Part shown: one piece after another, positions 14,324-21,145 of the stretch
Numbering within the stretch: the stretch's first letter is position 1
Layout of the letters: every line of letters begins with the position of its first letter
From: an uncultured Eubacteriales bacterium
Lineage (GTDB): Bacteria; Bacillota; Clostridia; Oscillospirales; Oscillospiraceae
Assembly (NCBI GenBank): GCA_900555665.1
Contig: USLX01000013.1
Span: 1 to 26,284 of the forward strand
DNA: 26,284 nt
Reading direction: 5' to 3'
Position numbers and translations under genes: made by a program
Notes under the pieces: model-generated
Told to the model about the DNA's origin: nothing
Database searches by the model: none
Seen by the model: only the letters and a program-made list of their open reading frames with translations

Positions 14324-15287
14324 GCCCCCAATCCTTGGTCATGTCGGGCAGTCCGGCGGACTGCAGGATGCGGTTCATCAGCTGCATGGACTTCAGCGCG
14401 TCTTCGGCGCTCGTCAGCGGCTTTTCTCTCGTGCGGCAGCAATCGATGAAGTGGCGGTCGCAGGGACGGAAGCCGATGGTATCCAGATAATTCGCCCAGC
14501 CCTTGGCCAGCGGCGTGGAGTTGCGGACTTCTTCATACTCGTGACGGACAATGGTCAGGCGGTCCGGAGACTCGACGATGACAGTCTTGCCATCGCCGAA
14601 CATCTCGACGCGCTCATACCACTGGCCGGCCTCGCGGCTCGCGCCAAGCAGGGCCTGGGAGCCGTTTTCGAAGACCAGCTGCGCGGTGCAGAGATCCTCA
14701 TAGAACGGATCGGTGTAGGACGCTCTTGCGGTGACTTCCGCGCACTCGCCGAGGATGTAGCGCAGCATATCGACCATATGGATGGAGTTTTCCAGCGTCG
14801 CGCGGTATTCCTTGAATTCACGGCACTTGTGCGCCAGAACATAATGCGGAGCCTTGTCCTTGAACTCGGCCATGCCGCGCTGGAAGACCGGGGAATAGCG
14901 GCGGTTGAAGGCGACCATGACGATCTGCCCGGAGTTTTTGGAGGCGTCGGCGAGCATCTCGCACTCGGCCATGGTGCTGGCGAGGGGCTTTTCGACGAGG
15001 ACGTCGAGCTTGGCGTCGAGCATCGGAATGAGGTACTCTTTGCGGATGGTCTTCGGCGTCAGAAGGACGGCGGCGTCCAGGCCCTGATCCATGAGCTCGT
15101 CGAAGCTGTGGACGACGACCTTCTCGCAGCCGAACTGCTTGCAGGTCTCAACGGTCTTGTCATAATCTCTGCTGTAAACGGCAGCAATCTCCACATCCGG
15201 GAAGGACGTGAGGGTCGGGAAATGGGCCGACTTTGCGATGGAGCCGGCGCCGACAATGCCAATGCGAAGTTTTTTCTGGTTTTCCAT
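14316..15287 (-). CDS. Gfo/Idh/MocA-family NAD(P)-dependent oxidoreductase
   Basis: The 323-residue protein has an N-terminal Rossmann fold with GIVGAGSIAKSAHFP (10-24), the family motif EKPLA (99-103) and FNRRYSP. In the second domain, SIHMVDMLRY (168-177) carries the probable catalytic His170 and Asp173. Family members oxidise a ring or chain hydroxyl of sugars or cyclitols, often at C3 of a hexose. The start at 15287 follows AAAGGAG, 13 nt after livF. It is translationally coupled to the isomerase gene. Placement right behind a complete ABC importer suggests it performs the first intracellular step on the imported compound, without prior phosphorylation. Confidence 0.88.
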   Translation of the reverse strand: MENQKKLRIGIVGAGSIAKSAHFPTLTSFPDVEIAAVYSRDYDKTVETCKQFGCEKVVVHSFDELMDQGLDAAVLLTPKTIRKEYLIPMLDAKLDVLVEKPLASTMAECEMLADASKNSGQIVMVAFNRRYSPVFQRGMAEFKDKAPHYVLAHKCREFKEYRATLENSIHMVDMLRYILGECAEVTARASYTDPFYEDLCTAQLVFENGSQALLGASREAGQWYERVEMFGDGKTVIVESPDRLTIVRHEYEEVRNSTPLAKGWANYLDTIGFRPCDRHFIDCCRTREKPLTSAEDALKSMQLMNRILQSAGLPDMTKDWGHD

Positions 15288-15300
15288 GATGTGTCTCCTT

Positions 15301-16005
15301 TTATTTTCCGAGGTATGCCTTTTTGATCGATTCGTCCTTGCGCAGCTGCTCCGAAGGTCCTTCCGCGCTCACCTTGCCCGTTTCGAGGACGTAGGTGTAA
15401 TCGGAAATGGCCATCGCCTTGCTGGCGTTTTGTTCCACAAGCAGGACGGTAATACCCTGTGAATTGATGGTACGGATGATGTCAAAGACCTGTGACACGA
15501 TGATCGGCGCAAGGCCGAGCGAAGGCTCGTCGAGCAGAAGGATCTTCGGCTCGGCCATCAGGCCGCGGGCGATGGCAAGCATCTGCTGCTCGCCGCCGGA
15601 GAGCGTGCCGGCCATCTGATCCCGGCGCGTGCCGAGGATGGGGAACAGGTCGTACATGTCGGGCAGCTTCTTTTTGGCCTTGTCCGCGGGGATGCGGCAG
15701 CCACCCATGATGAGGTTTTCCGTCACAGTCAGGCCGGGGAAGACGCGGCGGCCTTCCGGGCACTGGATGATGCCGCGGTGCACCACGCGGTGCGCCTGAG
15801 CCGGCAGGGGCTGGCCTTCGAGGGTGAAGGTGCCCTTTTCGCGCTTGACAACGCCGCTGATGGCGTTCATCAGCGTGCTTTTGCCGGCGCCGTTCGAGCC
15901 GATGATCGACACGATCGTCCCCTTCTCCACGCGAATGGAAACATCCTGCAGGGCGGAAATATGGCCATAGCTCACATACAGATGGTCAACTTCAAAATAG
16001 CTCAT
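15301..16005 (-). CDS. livF: ABC transporter ATPase, LivF-type
   Basis: The 234-residue ATPase has Walker A GSNGAGKST (36-44), signature LSGGEQQ (135-141) and Walker B LLLDEPSLGL (156-165). CPEGRRVFPGLTVTENL and the C-terminal VLETGKV are hallmarks of the second ATPase of the HAAT (hydrophobic amino acid and amide) family. It works as a heterodimer with LivG under the LivH/LivM channel. Its start overlaps the livG stop by 4 nt (ATGA). The HAAT family also carries urea, amides, and aromatic or other organic acids. The adjacent sugar-type enzymes suggest that the substrate here may not be an amino acid. Confidence 0.92.
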   Translation of the reverse strand: MSYFEVDHLYVSYGHISALQDVSIRVEKGTIVSIIGSNGAGKSTLMNAISGVVKREKGTFTLEGQPLPAQAHRVVHRGIIQCPEGRRVFPGLTVTENLIMGGCRIPADKAKKKLPDMYDLFPILGTRRDQMAGTLSGGEQQMLAIARGLMAEPKILLLDEPSLGLAPIIVSQVFDIIRTINSQGITVLLVEQNASKAMAISDYTYVLETGKVSAEGPSEQLRKDESIKKAYLGK

Positions 16006-16772
16006 GCCTGATCCTCCTCTTCGCCGAGATAGGCCTTGATGACCTCGGGGTCGTTGACGACCTTCTCCGGCAGGCCCTCGGTCAGGAGGTCGCCGAAGTT
16101 GATGACATAGATGTACTCAGAGAGCTCATTGACCACGCGCATGCGGTGCTCGATGAACAGGATGCCGAAGCCGTAGTGCTCCCGCAGCTTTTTGATGAGC
16201 TCGATAAAATCGTCGATCTCGCTCGGGTTCAGGCCGGCGGCCGGCTCGTCGAGCATCAAAAGCTCCGGCTCGTTGACGATGGCGCGCGCCAGCTCGACAC
16301 GGCGCTGCAGGCCGTAGGCGAGGTTGAACGGGCTCTCATCCTTGTACTGCTCCAGGCCGACCATTTTCAGCACCCCGAGCGCCTTCTCGCGGTTGGCCCG
16401 TTCGCACTTGACCTTGGACGGCGCGCGAAGCAGCGCGGAGGCCAGGTTATAATGCGTGACGGGGTCGAGCGCGGTCATCACGTTTTCGAGCACCGTCAGG
16501 CCCTTGAACAGGCGGATGTTCTGGAACGTTCTGGAGATGCCGAGACGCGCGATCTTATACTGCGGCATCTTGCTGAGCGACTGGCCGTTGAAGAGGATCT
16601 CGCCGGAGTCGATGGGATAAATGCCGGAGATCAGGTTCAGAACCGTCGTTTTGCCGGCGCCGTTCGGGCCGATGATGCCGACGATGTGGCCCTTGTCCAG
16701 CTTCAGGGAGACGTCCTTGACCGCCTGGACGCCGCCAAAGGATTTTTTGATATGATTGATTTCAAGAAGCAT
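16002..16772 (-). CDS. livG: ABC transporter ATPase, LivG-type
   Basis: The 256-residue ATPase shows Walker A GPNGAGKTT (35-43), the LivG marker SRTFQNIRLF (80-89), signature LAYGLQRR (151-158) and Walker B LLMLDEPAAGLNP (171-183). The C-terminal tail ends PEVIKAYLGEEED, typical of LivG. It abuts livM with no spacer and overlaps livF by 4 nt. It energises the importer from the cytoplasmic face. The signature reads LAYGLQRR rather than LSYGQQRR, a modest variation that keeps the key Gly. Confidence 0.92.
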   Translation of the reverse strand: MLLEINHIKKSFGGVQAVKDVSLKLDKGHIVGIIGPNGAGKTTVLNLISGIYPIDSGEILFNGQSLSKMPQYKIARLGISRTFQNIRLFKGLTVLENVMTALDPVTHYNLASALLRAPSKVKCERANREKALGVLKMVGLEQYKDESPFNLAYGLQRRVELARAIVNEPELLMLDEPAAGLNPSEIDDFIELIKKLREHYGFGILFIEHRMRVVNELSEYIYVINFGDLLTEGLPEKVVNDPEVIKAYLGEEEDQA

Positions 16773-17681
16773 TTATTTCACCTCTTTGCCGTTTGCGCCC
16801 GACTTTTTGAGCTTGGCCGGGATGGATGCGATCGCCTTGCCGATCTTGCGGAACGTCTTGCCGTCCAACTCGGTTTCGCCCATGAGGCCCTGCGGACGGA
16901 AGTTGACGATCAGAAGGACGATGACCGCATAGATGACGGTTCTCCATTCGGCGGAGAAGCGGAAGATCTCCGGAATCATCGTCAGTACAAGGCCTGCCAG
17001 CACGGAGCCGGTCAGGGAGTTGACGCCGCCGAAGTAGACCATGATGATCCACATGGAGGACTGATCCCAGCCGAAGGAAGCGGAGTCAAGATAGGACGTG
17101 GTATGAACGTAGAGGCAGCCCGCGAAGGAAGAAATCGCACAGGCCAGCACGAACACGGTCAGCTTCGTCCGGGCGACGTTGATGCCCATGGAGGCCGCGG
17201 CGAGTTCATCGACCTTGATGGCGATGCACTGCCGGCCGAAGCGGGATTTTTTCAGCTGCCAGATGATGGCGATGATGAACACCAGGGAGATGACGATCAT
17301 CAACTTTGTGGTGTAGCGCGGAATCGCGGTGAGGCCCAGCGCGCCGCCGGTAATGGAGGCCGCGTTGTTCAGCACAGCGACGAGCGCCTGGCTGAAGCCC
17401 AGGGAGACAACCGCGACATAGTCACGGCGCAGCCGGATGACCGGAATGCCAACCAGGAAGCCCAGGATGGCGCCGGCCAGGATGGCCGCCGGGATCGTCG
17501 CCCAGATTGGCCAGCCGAGAAACTTCGAGAGCATGCCGGCCGTGTAGCCGCCGACGGCCATAAACGCCGCCTGGCCCAGAGAGAACATCCCGGTCAGGCC
17601 GGTGATGACATATACGCCGAGCATGCCGATGACGACAATCGCCGCATTGTTGATGAGGTAAGTCAGATAATAATTCAGCAT
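16773..17681 (-). CDS. livM: ABC transporter permease, LivM-type
   Basis: The 302-residue integral membrane protein has about eight to nine hydrophobic segments. Family markers include GQAAFMAVGGYTAG near residues 35-48, the region RLRRDYVAVVSLGFSQ (102-117) and the cytoplasmic coupling stretch KKSRFGRQCIAIKVDELAAA (165-184). The late FGGVNSLTGSVLAG is also typical. It pairs with LivH to form the channel. It starts 13 nt after livH and ends flush with livG. Its C-terminus is longer than minimal, with a basic tail of about 30 residues (KTFRKIGKAIASIPAKLKK). Confidence 0.9.
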   Translation of the reverse strand: MLNYYLTYLINNAAIVVIGMLGVYVITGLTGMFSLGQAAFMAVGGYTAGMLSKFLGWPIWATIPAAILAGAILGFLVGIPVIRLRRDYVAVVSLGFSQALVAVLNNAASITGGALGLTAIPRYTTKLMIVISLVFIIAIIWQLKKSRFGRQCIAIKVDELAAASMGINVARTKLTVFVLACAISSFAGCLYVHTTSYLDSASFGWDQSSMWIIMVYFGGVNSLTGSVLAGLVLTMIPEIFRFSAEWRTVIYAVIVLLIVNFRPQGLMGETELDGKTFRKIGKAIASIPAKLKKSGANGKEVK

Positions 17682-17694
17682 TCTTCGTCCTCCG

Positions 17695-18582
17695 TCACGC
17701 CTTGTCCGAGGTGAAGTTGCCCGCCAGACCGTTGGGGAAGAGCACCAGGAAGATCATCATGAAGATGAACGATCCCAGCGGCTGCAGGGCCGAGCCAATC
17801 CACGCGGTCAGGAAGGTCTCCACAACACCGAGCATGATCGCCGCGTAGAGTGCGCCGTTCAGGCTGCCGAGGCCGCCGATAACGGCGACCATGAAGGCCT
17901 TGGTGGTGTAAGTACTGCCGAGCGTCGGGGAGAGGATCGTTCGAATACCGACAAACACGCCGGCAATACCAGCCAGAGCGCCGGCAATGAAGAACGTGCT
18001 GAGCACGATCAGGTTCACATTCATACCCATGAGGCTGGTCGCACGCGGATCCATCGAAAGGGCACGCACAGCGATGCCAAGTCTGGTTTTTTTCAGGATC
18101 AGAACGAGCGCTGCAATGCAGACTGCCGCAACAGCCAGCATGATGACGTCCGCCATATCGATGCTCAGACCGCCCAGGGTCACATAACGGTTCATATTTT
18201 CAAAGAAATCCGGGTAGGAATAGAAAATTCCGCCGAATCGGATTGCCACAAGGTTTTGCAGCAAGAGGCCCATTGTAATGGCCGAGACAAAGAGCAGCAG
18301 AAGCTGGTTGCTCTTGGTGCGGATCCGGTGGAAGCTGATCAGCTCCACGAGGATGTTCAAAACGCCGCCGATCAGCGCGGAGGCGACCAGGGTCAGAAAC
18401 AGGTTTGCGCCGAACAGGTTCGTACAGAGCATACCGGCATAGGCCGCGAAAACCATCGTTCCGCCATGGGCGAAGTTGGAGAATTTCAGGATACTGAAAA
18501 TCAGAGCCCAGCCGACGGCGATCGTGGCATAGACGGCACCGGTGGAGATGCCGTTAATCAATAGTTGCAAAAAATAGCTCAT
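17695..18582 (-). CDS. livH: ABC transporter permease, LivH-type
   Basis: The 295-residue membrane protein opens with LLINGISTGAVYATIAVGWA, the usual LivH N-terminus. RTILSPTLGSTYTTKAFMVA and VIGGLGSLNGALYAAIMLG near the C-terminal third are the family's conserved channel motifs. KKTRLGIAVRALSMDPRATS is the ATPase-coupling loop. A GGGATG ribosome binding site precedes the start. It follows livK after a 114-nt gap that holds a stable hairpin, a common arrangement that lets the binding protein be made in excess. Confidence 0.91.
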   Translation of the reverse strand: MSYFLQLLINGISTGAVYATIAVGWALIFSILKFSNFAHGGTMVFAAYAGMLCTNLFGANLFLTLVASALIGGVLNILVELISFHRIRTKSNQLLLLFVSAITMGLLLQNLVAIRFGGIFYSYPDFFENMNRYVTLGGLSIDMADVIMLAVAAVCIAALVLILKKTRLGIAVRALSMDPRATSLMGMNVNLIVLSTFFIAGALAGIAGVFVGIRTILSPTLGSTYTTKAFMVAVIGGLGSLNGALYAAIMLGVVETFLTAWIGSALQPLGSFIFMMIFLVLFPNGLAGNFTSDKA

Positions 18583-18620
18583 AGACTCATCCCTTTATAC
18601 ACGCCAATGTATTTGATCAC

Positions 18621-18655
18621 AAGAGGCTGCTCTGCTTTACGCAAAGCAGCCTCTT
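18621..18655 (-). promoter_or_regulatory. Hairpin between livK and livH
   Basis: An 11-bp inverted repeat, AAGAGGCTGCT (18621-18631) with AGCAGCCTCTT (18645-18655), encloses 13 nt that can pair further. The minus strand has no T-run after it. It probably protects the livK message or attenuates read-through into the permease genes. Confidence 0.55.
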
Positions 18656-18696
18656 TGCTGTTCAATCTTCGATAAAATTCCGCAAAAGCAGGACTC

Positions 18697-19989
18697 TTAC
18701 TTCAGATAGTCCGGGGACCACACCTGATCGGCGACGGAGTATTCACCATCTTCGATCTCCATGATGCAGACTTCCAGGCCGAGCGGCATATGGTTCTCGG
18801 GGTTCATGCAGAAGTTGTCGGTGATCACGGTCTTGACGCCGGAGATGTTCTCGAGCGCGTCGCGGATGGCATTTCTGTCGATACTGCCGGCAGCCTGCGC
18901 AGCAGCAACGGTGATGAGGATCTGGTCATAGCCAAGAGCGGTCTTGATGGTCGCTTCCTGGTCGAAGGTCTCTCTGCACTTCTTGTCGAGCTCGATGAAG
19001 TTCTCGGTATCATAAGCCGTGTTGGACATGAAGTAGATGTGGCTTGCGGAGGCGTTGTCCGCGCAGAGGGAAGCAAACGGGGAGGAGTAGTCGAGGGAAC
19101 CGGTCTGCGGAACTTCCCAGCCGAGCTGATGCTTCTGGTTGGTGGAGACCGTCAGGGGCTGCGTGGGGTTGGCGTTGAACAGGCCGTCGCAGCCGGCGTT
19201 CATGAGGTTGGTCAGCTGGGTCTTCATGTCGAGGTCAGCCTGGTTGTTGTATTCCACAACATAGTCGACGCCCATCTGATCCAGATAATCGAATGCCCAC
19301 AGGGTCTGGGCAACGCAGTACGCATGGTCCTGCGCGATCAGGAAGCCGATCTTCTTGCAGCCGAGCTTCTCAACGAGGTAGGAAAGGCTCTGGATGCCGC
19401 TCTGTGCCGCGGACGGCTGCATCAGGAACATGTAGGGATTCAGGGAGTCGTAGTTCTCGCCGATCATGCAGCGCGGATCACCGAACTGGCCCAGGAACGG
19501 AACCTGAAGCTCATTGGTGGTATCGACGCAGGCCAGAGCGACGTTGGAGAGCGACGGGCCTTCGATGATGGCGACGTCGTCGACCGTGACGAGGCGGTTC
19601 ATGGCGCTGATGGCTTCGTTCGGATCGGATTTGCAGTCATACGCGATGAGCTCGAGGGTGTAGGTGGTGTCGCCGATGACAACGCCGCCGGCGGCGTTGA
19701 TGTCGTTGACAGCCAGCTTGTGGCCGTTGACGCCCGCGATGCCGAGGACGGAGCCGGAGCCGGTCAGGTCGTGGATGGCGCCGATCTTCAGAACGCCGGT
19801 CTTGCCGGTGCTGGCGGCATCATCGCTGGAGGTGTCTTCGCTGGTGGACGCATCGGAGCTGGTGTCAGCCTTGGTGTCCGACGCGGTGTTGTCAGCGGTC
19901 TGGGAGTCCTGCTTGGAAGTGCTGGAAGCACAGGCAACCATGGACAGGCACAGGACCACGGCAAGAAGGATCGCGATCAGTTTTTTCAT
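18697..19989 (-). CDS. livK: ABC transporter substrate-binding lipoprotein, LivK-type (HAAT family)
   Basis: The 430-residue protein starts with a lipoprotein signal ending MVAC (lipid Cys20), then a long Ser/Thr/Asp-rich linker (about 21-64). The type I periplasmic-binding fold opens with LKIGAIHDLTGSGSVLGI and contains INAAGGVVIGD and AIIEGPSLSNVALA. Later features are DPRCMIGENYDSLNPYMF, KIGFLIAQDHAYC and a C-terminal CIMEIEDGEY. The domain captures the substrate outside the membrane for LivHMGF. The ligand cannot be read directly; the following dehydrogenase, isomerase and flavoprotein suggest a sugar-like or cyclic organic compound rather than Leu/Ile/Val. The start follows AAAAAGGAG. 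It is first in the operon and sits behind a probable operator. Confidence 0.9.
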   Translation of the reverse strand: MKKLIAILLAVVLCLSMVACASSTSKQDSQTADNTASDTKADTSSDASTSEDTSSDDAASTGKTGVLKIGAIHDLTGSGSVLGIAGVNGHKLAVNDINAAGGVVIGDTTYTLELIAYDCKSDPNEAISAMNRLVTVDDVAIIEGPSLSNVALACVDTTNELQVPFLGQFGDPRCMIGENYDSLNPYMFLMQPSAAQSGIQSLSYLVEKLGCKKIGFLIAQDHAYCVAQTLWAFDYLDQMGVDYVVEYNNQADLDMKTQLTNLMNAGCDGLFNANPTQPLTVSTNQKHQLGWEVPQTGSLDYSSPFASLCADNASASHIYFMSNTAYDTENFIELDKKCRETFDQEATIKTALGYDQILITVAAAQAAGSIDRNAIRDALENISGVKTVITDNFCMNPENHMPLGLEVCIMEIEDGEYSVADQVWSPDYLK

Positions 19990-20042
19990 GTTGGTTTCTC
20001 CTTTTTCATTCTGACCTCAGCACCGGCCGTTGCTCCGGCAGC

Positions 20043-20056
20043 TGAAATCGATTTCA
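20043..20056. promoter_or_regulatory. Perfect 14-bp LacI/cre-type operator in the livK leader
   Basis: TGAAATCGATTTCA is a perfect palindrome with a central CG, fitting the LacI-family pattern and the CcpA cre consensus TGWAANCGNTNWCA. It covers about +1 to +14 of the predicted livK transcript. Its core AAATCGATTT recurs at 21136-21145 before the DapA-like gene. Confidence 0.65.
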
Positions 20057-20062
20057 CTTATT

Positions 20063-20090
20063 ATTTTACGGATGGCGCAAAAAATTGCAA
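20063..20090 (-). promoter_or_regulatory. Predicted promoter of the livKHMGF operon
   Basis: On the minus strand TTGCAA (20085-20090) and TAAAAT (20063-20068) are 16 bp apart. The start site would be near 20056, giving a leader of about 65 nt. Confidence 0.5.
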
Positions 20091-20195
20091 GTCTCAATTA
20101 GCGACAAAGTTCCGTGTTGGCTTTTGTGAATTAGTCACAATTTTTCTCATTTCCACCTGTTTTTTTGTGCATCCACTTGAACTTTTTCCCTGCTT

Positions 20196-20243
20196 GGTTT
20201 AGAATGGGAGCGCTCAGATAGATGAGCGCTCCAATTCTAAACC
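20196..20243. terminator. Long hairpin (21-bp arms, one mismatch) between the isomerase gene and the livK promoter
   Basis: Arms 20196-20216 and 20223-20243 pair at 20 of 21 positions around a 6-nt loop. It lies 22 nt after the isomerase stop codon. On plus it is followed by GTTTTC; on minus no real T-run follows. Its position fits a terminator, but its unusual length and weak T-tract leave room for another role. Confidence 0.5.
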
Positions 20244-20264
20244 GTTTTCAGTTTATGATTATAG

Positions 20265-21056
20265 TTAATTTCCGGCGTTTTTCCAACATTTTTTGATGTA
20301 TTCCAAAGATTTTGCGGATTCTTCCTCGAAATTCTTGTAGAAAGTCGCCTCAATTGTCAAGATTCTTTGATAATTTGCCGCCGCAAGTGCTTCGAAATAC
20401 GGCATATAATTGTAATCGTCTTCAGCCTGTGGGAATTTCCGGAGCGTTCCGCCCGGATAATCAATGTGTGCATGCAGGATTTCCGAGCGGTATGTGACGA
20501 TGTCTTCAAAGGACTCGTTCAGCTTGACCATATGCCGCAGATCGCACATTGTATGGAAGTTGGGGCGGTCCACCTCCGGGATGAACTCCACGGCCTCACC
20601 GATGAAATTCAGGTAGTTGGAGTTGGCCGGACCAAGCGGTTCCAGCACCAGTAAAAGTCCGTTTTTCTCGAAGATATCGCAGATTTTCCGAACAAAATCG
20701 CGAACTCTGCGCTTCGCCGCCGGGACGTCTTCGCAGCCCTCCGGGATGCTGCGGCACTTGCCGGCGCCGAACGGAATCATTGTCGCGCCCAGCGCGCGTG
20801 CCCGCTCCACCGCAACCTCAATATGATGCAGCCAATACGCCTCATCAAAGTCCGGCGCATGGATCCGCACCGAAAGCGGAAGCAGCCCCGAGAAGACGTC
20901 AAAGCTCATGCCGCTGCGCTCCGCGCGCCGTTCGAGCAGCGAAAACTCCGGCTTTTCCATTAGAACGATTTCAGAAATATCAAGCTCTGCGGTATCAAAT
21001 CCGGCAGCTGCGATCTGTTCGAGCTGTTTTTCATAGCCAAATGTACCAAATTTCAT
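20265..21056 (-). CDS. Second sugar phosphate isomerase/epimerase-like TIM-barrel protein
   Basis: The 263-residue protein belongs to the xylose-isomerase-like TIM-barrel superfamily. Probable metal ligands are the Glu of LVLEPLGPANSNY, the Asp of MCDLRHM, the His of HAHIDYPGG and the Glu of LTIEATF. This resembles the D-tagatose/D-psicose 3-epimerase and keto-sugar isomerase layout. I placed the start at 21056, eight bases after GGAGG, rather than at the GTG-type extension further upstream. It shares a 90-nt divergent promoter region with the DapA-like gene. It differs clearly from the TIM-barrel gene at 13415-14323, so the locus has two such enzymes. Base composition is lower in GC than its neighbours, most of all in its distal half. 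Function beyond the superfamily is unknown. Confidence 0.8.
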   Translation of the reverse strand: MKFGTFGYEKQLEQIAAAGFDTAELDISEIVLMEKPEFSLLERRAERSGMSFDVFSGLLPLSVRIHAPDFDEAYWLHHIEVAVERARALGATMIPFGAGKCRSIPEGCEDVPAAKRRVRDFVRKICDIFEKNGLLLVLEPLGPANSNYLNFIGEAVEFIPEVDRPNFHTMCDLRHMVKLNESFEDIVTYRSEILHAHIDYPGGTLRKFPQAEDDYNYMPYFEALAAANYQRILTIEATFYKNFEEESAKSLEYIKKCWKNAGN

Positions 21057-21083
21057 CTTGTTTTTCCTCCCTGTTTTGGATTT

Positions 21084-21102
21084 TACCATATTATATACGG
21101 TA
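21084..21102. promoter_or_regulatory. 19-bp imperfect palindrome over the divergent promoter
   Basis: TACCATATTATATACGGTA has arms that match at 7 of 9 positions. It covers the -10 of the minus-strand isomerase promoter. A repressor could bind here, though part of the symmetry comes simply from the AT-rich -10 region. Confidence 0.35.
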
Positions 21103-21118
21103 GATCATATGAATTCAA
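21090..21118 (-). promoter_or_regulatory. Predicted promoter of the second isomerase gene
   Basis: On the minus strand TTGAAT (21113-21118) and a perfect TATAAT (21090-21095) are 17 bp apart. The start site would be near 21083, about 27 nt before the start codon. Confidence 0.65.
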
Positions 21119-21135
21119 CAATATTTTTGAAGGAG

Positions 21136-21145
21136 AAATCGATTT
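21136..21145. promoter_or_regulatory. Second copy of the AAATCGATTT operator core, inside the DapA-like translation start region
   Basis: AAATCGATTT lies exactly between AGGAG (21131-21135) and the ATG at 21146. With the preceding G it shares 11 bases with the livK operator. A regulator bound here could block transcription of the DapA-like gene. Confidence 0.5.

Noticed and set aside
20043..20056. A simple CcpA catabolite-repression site
   Set aside because: It fits the cre consensus, so this cannot be excluded. A local LacI target is preferred because the core recurs at the DapA-like gene beside a LacI gene with a matching hinge.
13415..21056. C-glycoside deglycosylation operon (Gfo/Idh plus TIM-barrel lyase)
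   Set aside because: The dehydrogenase and TIM-barrel parts fit, but the small partner subunit expected beside the C-deglycosidase is absent from the window. I keep it only as a remote possibility.
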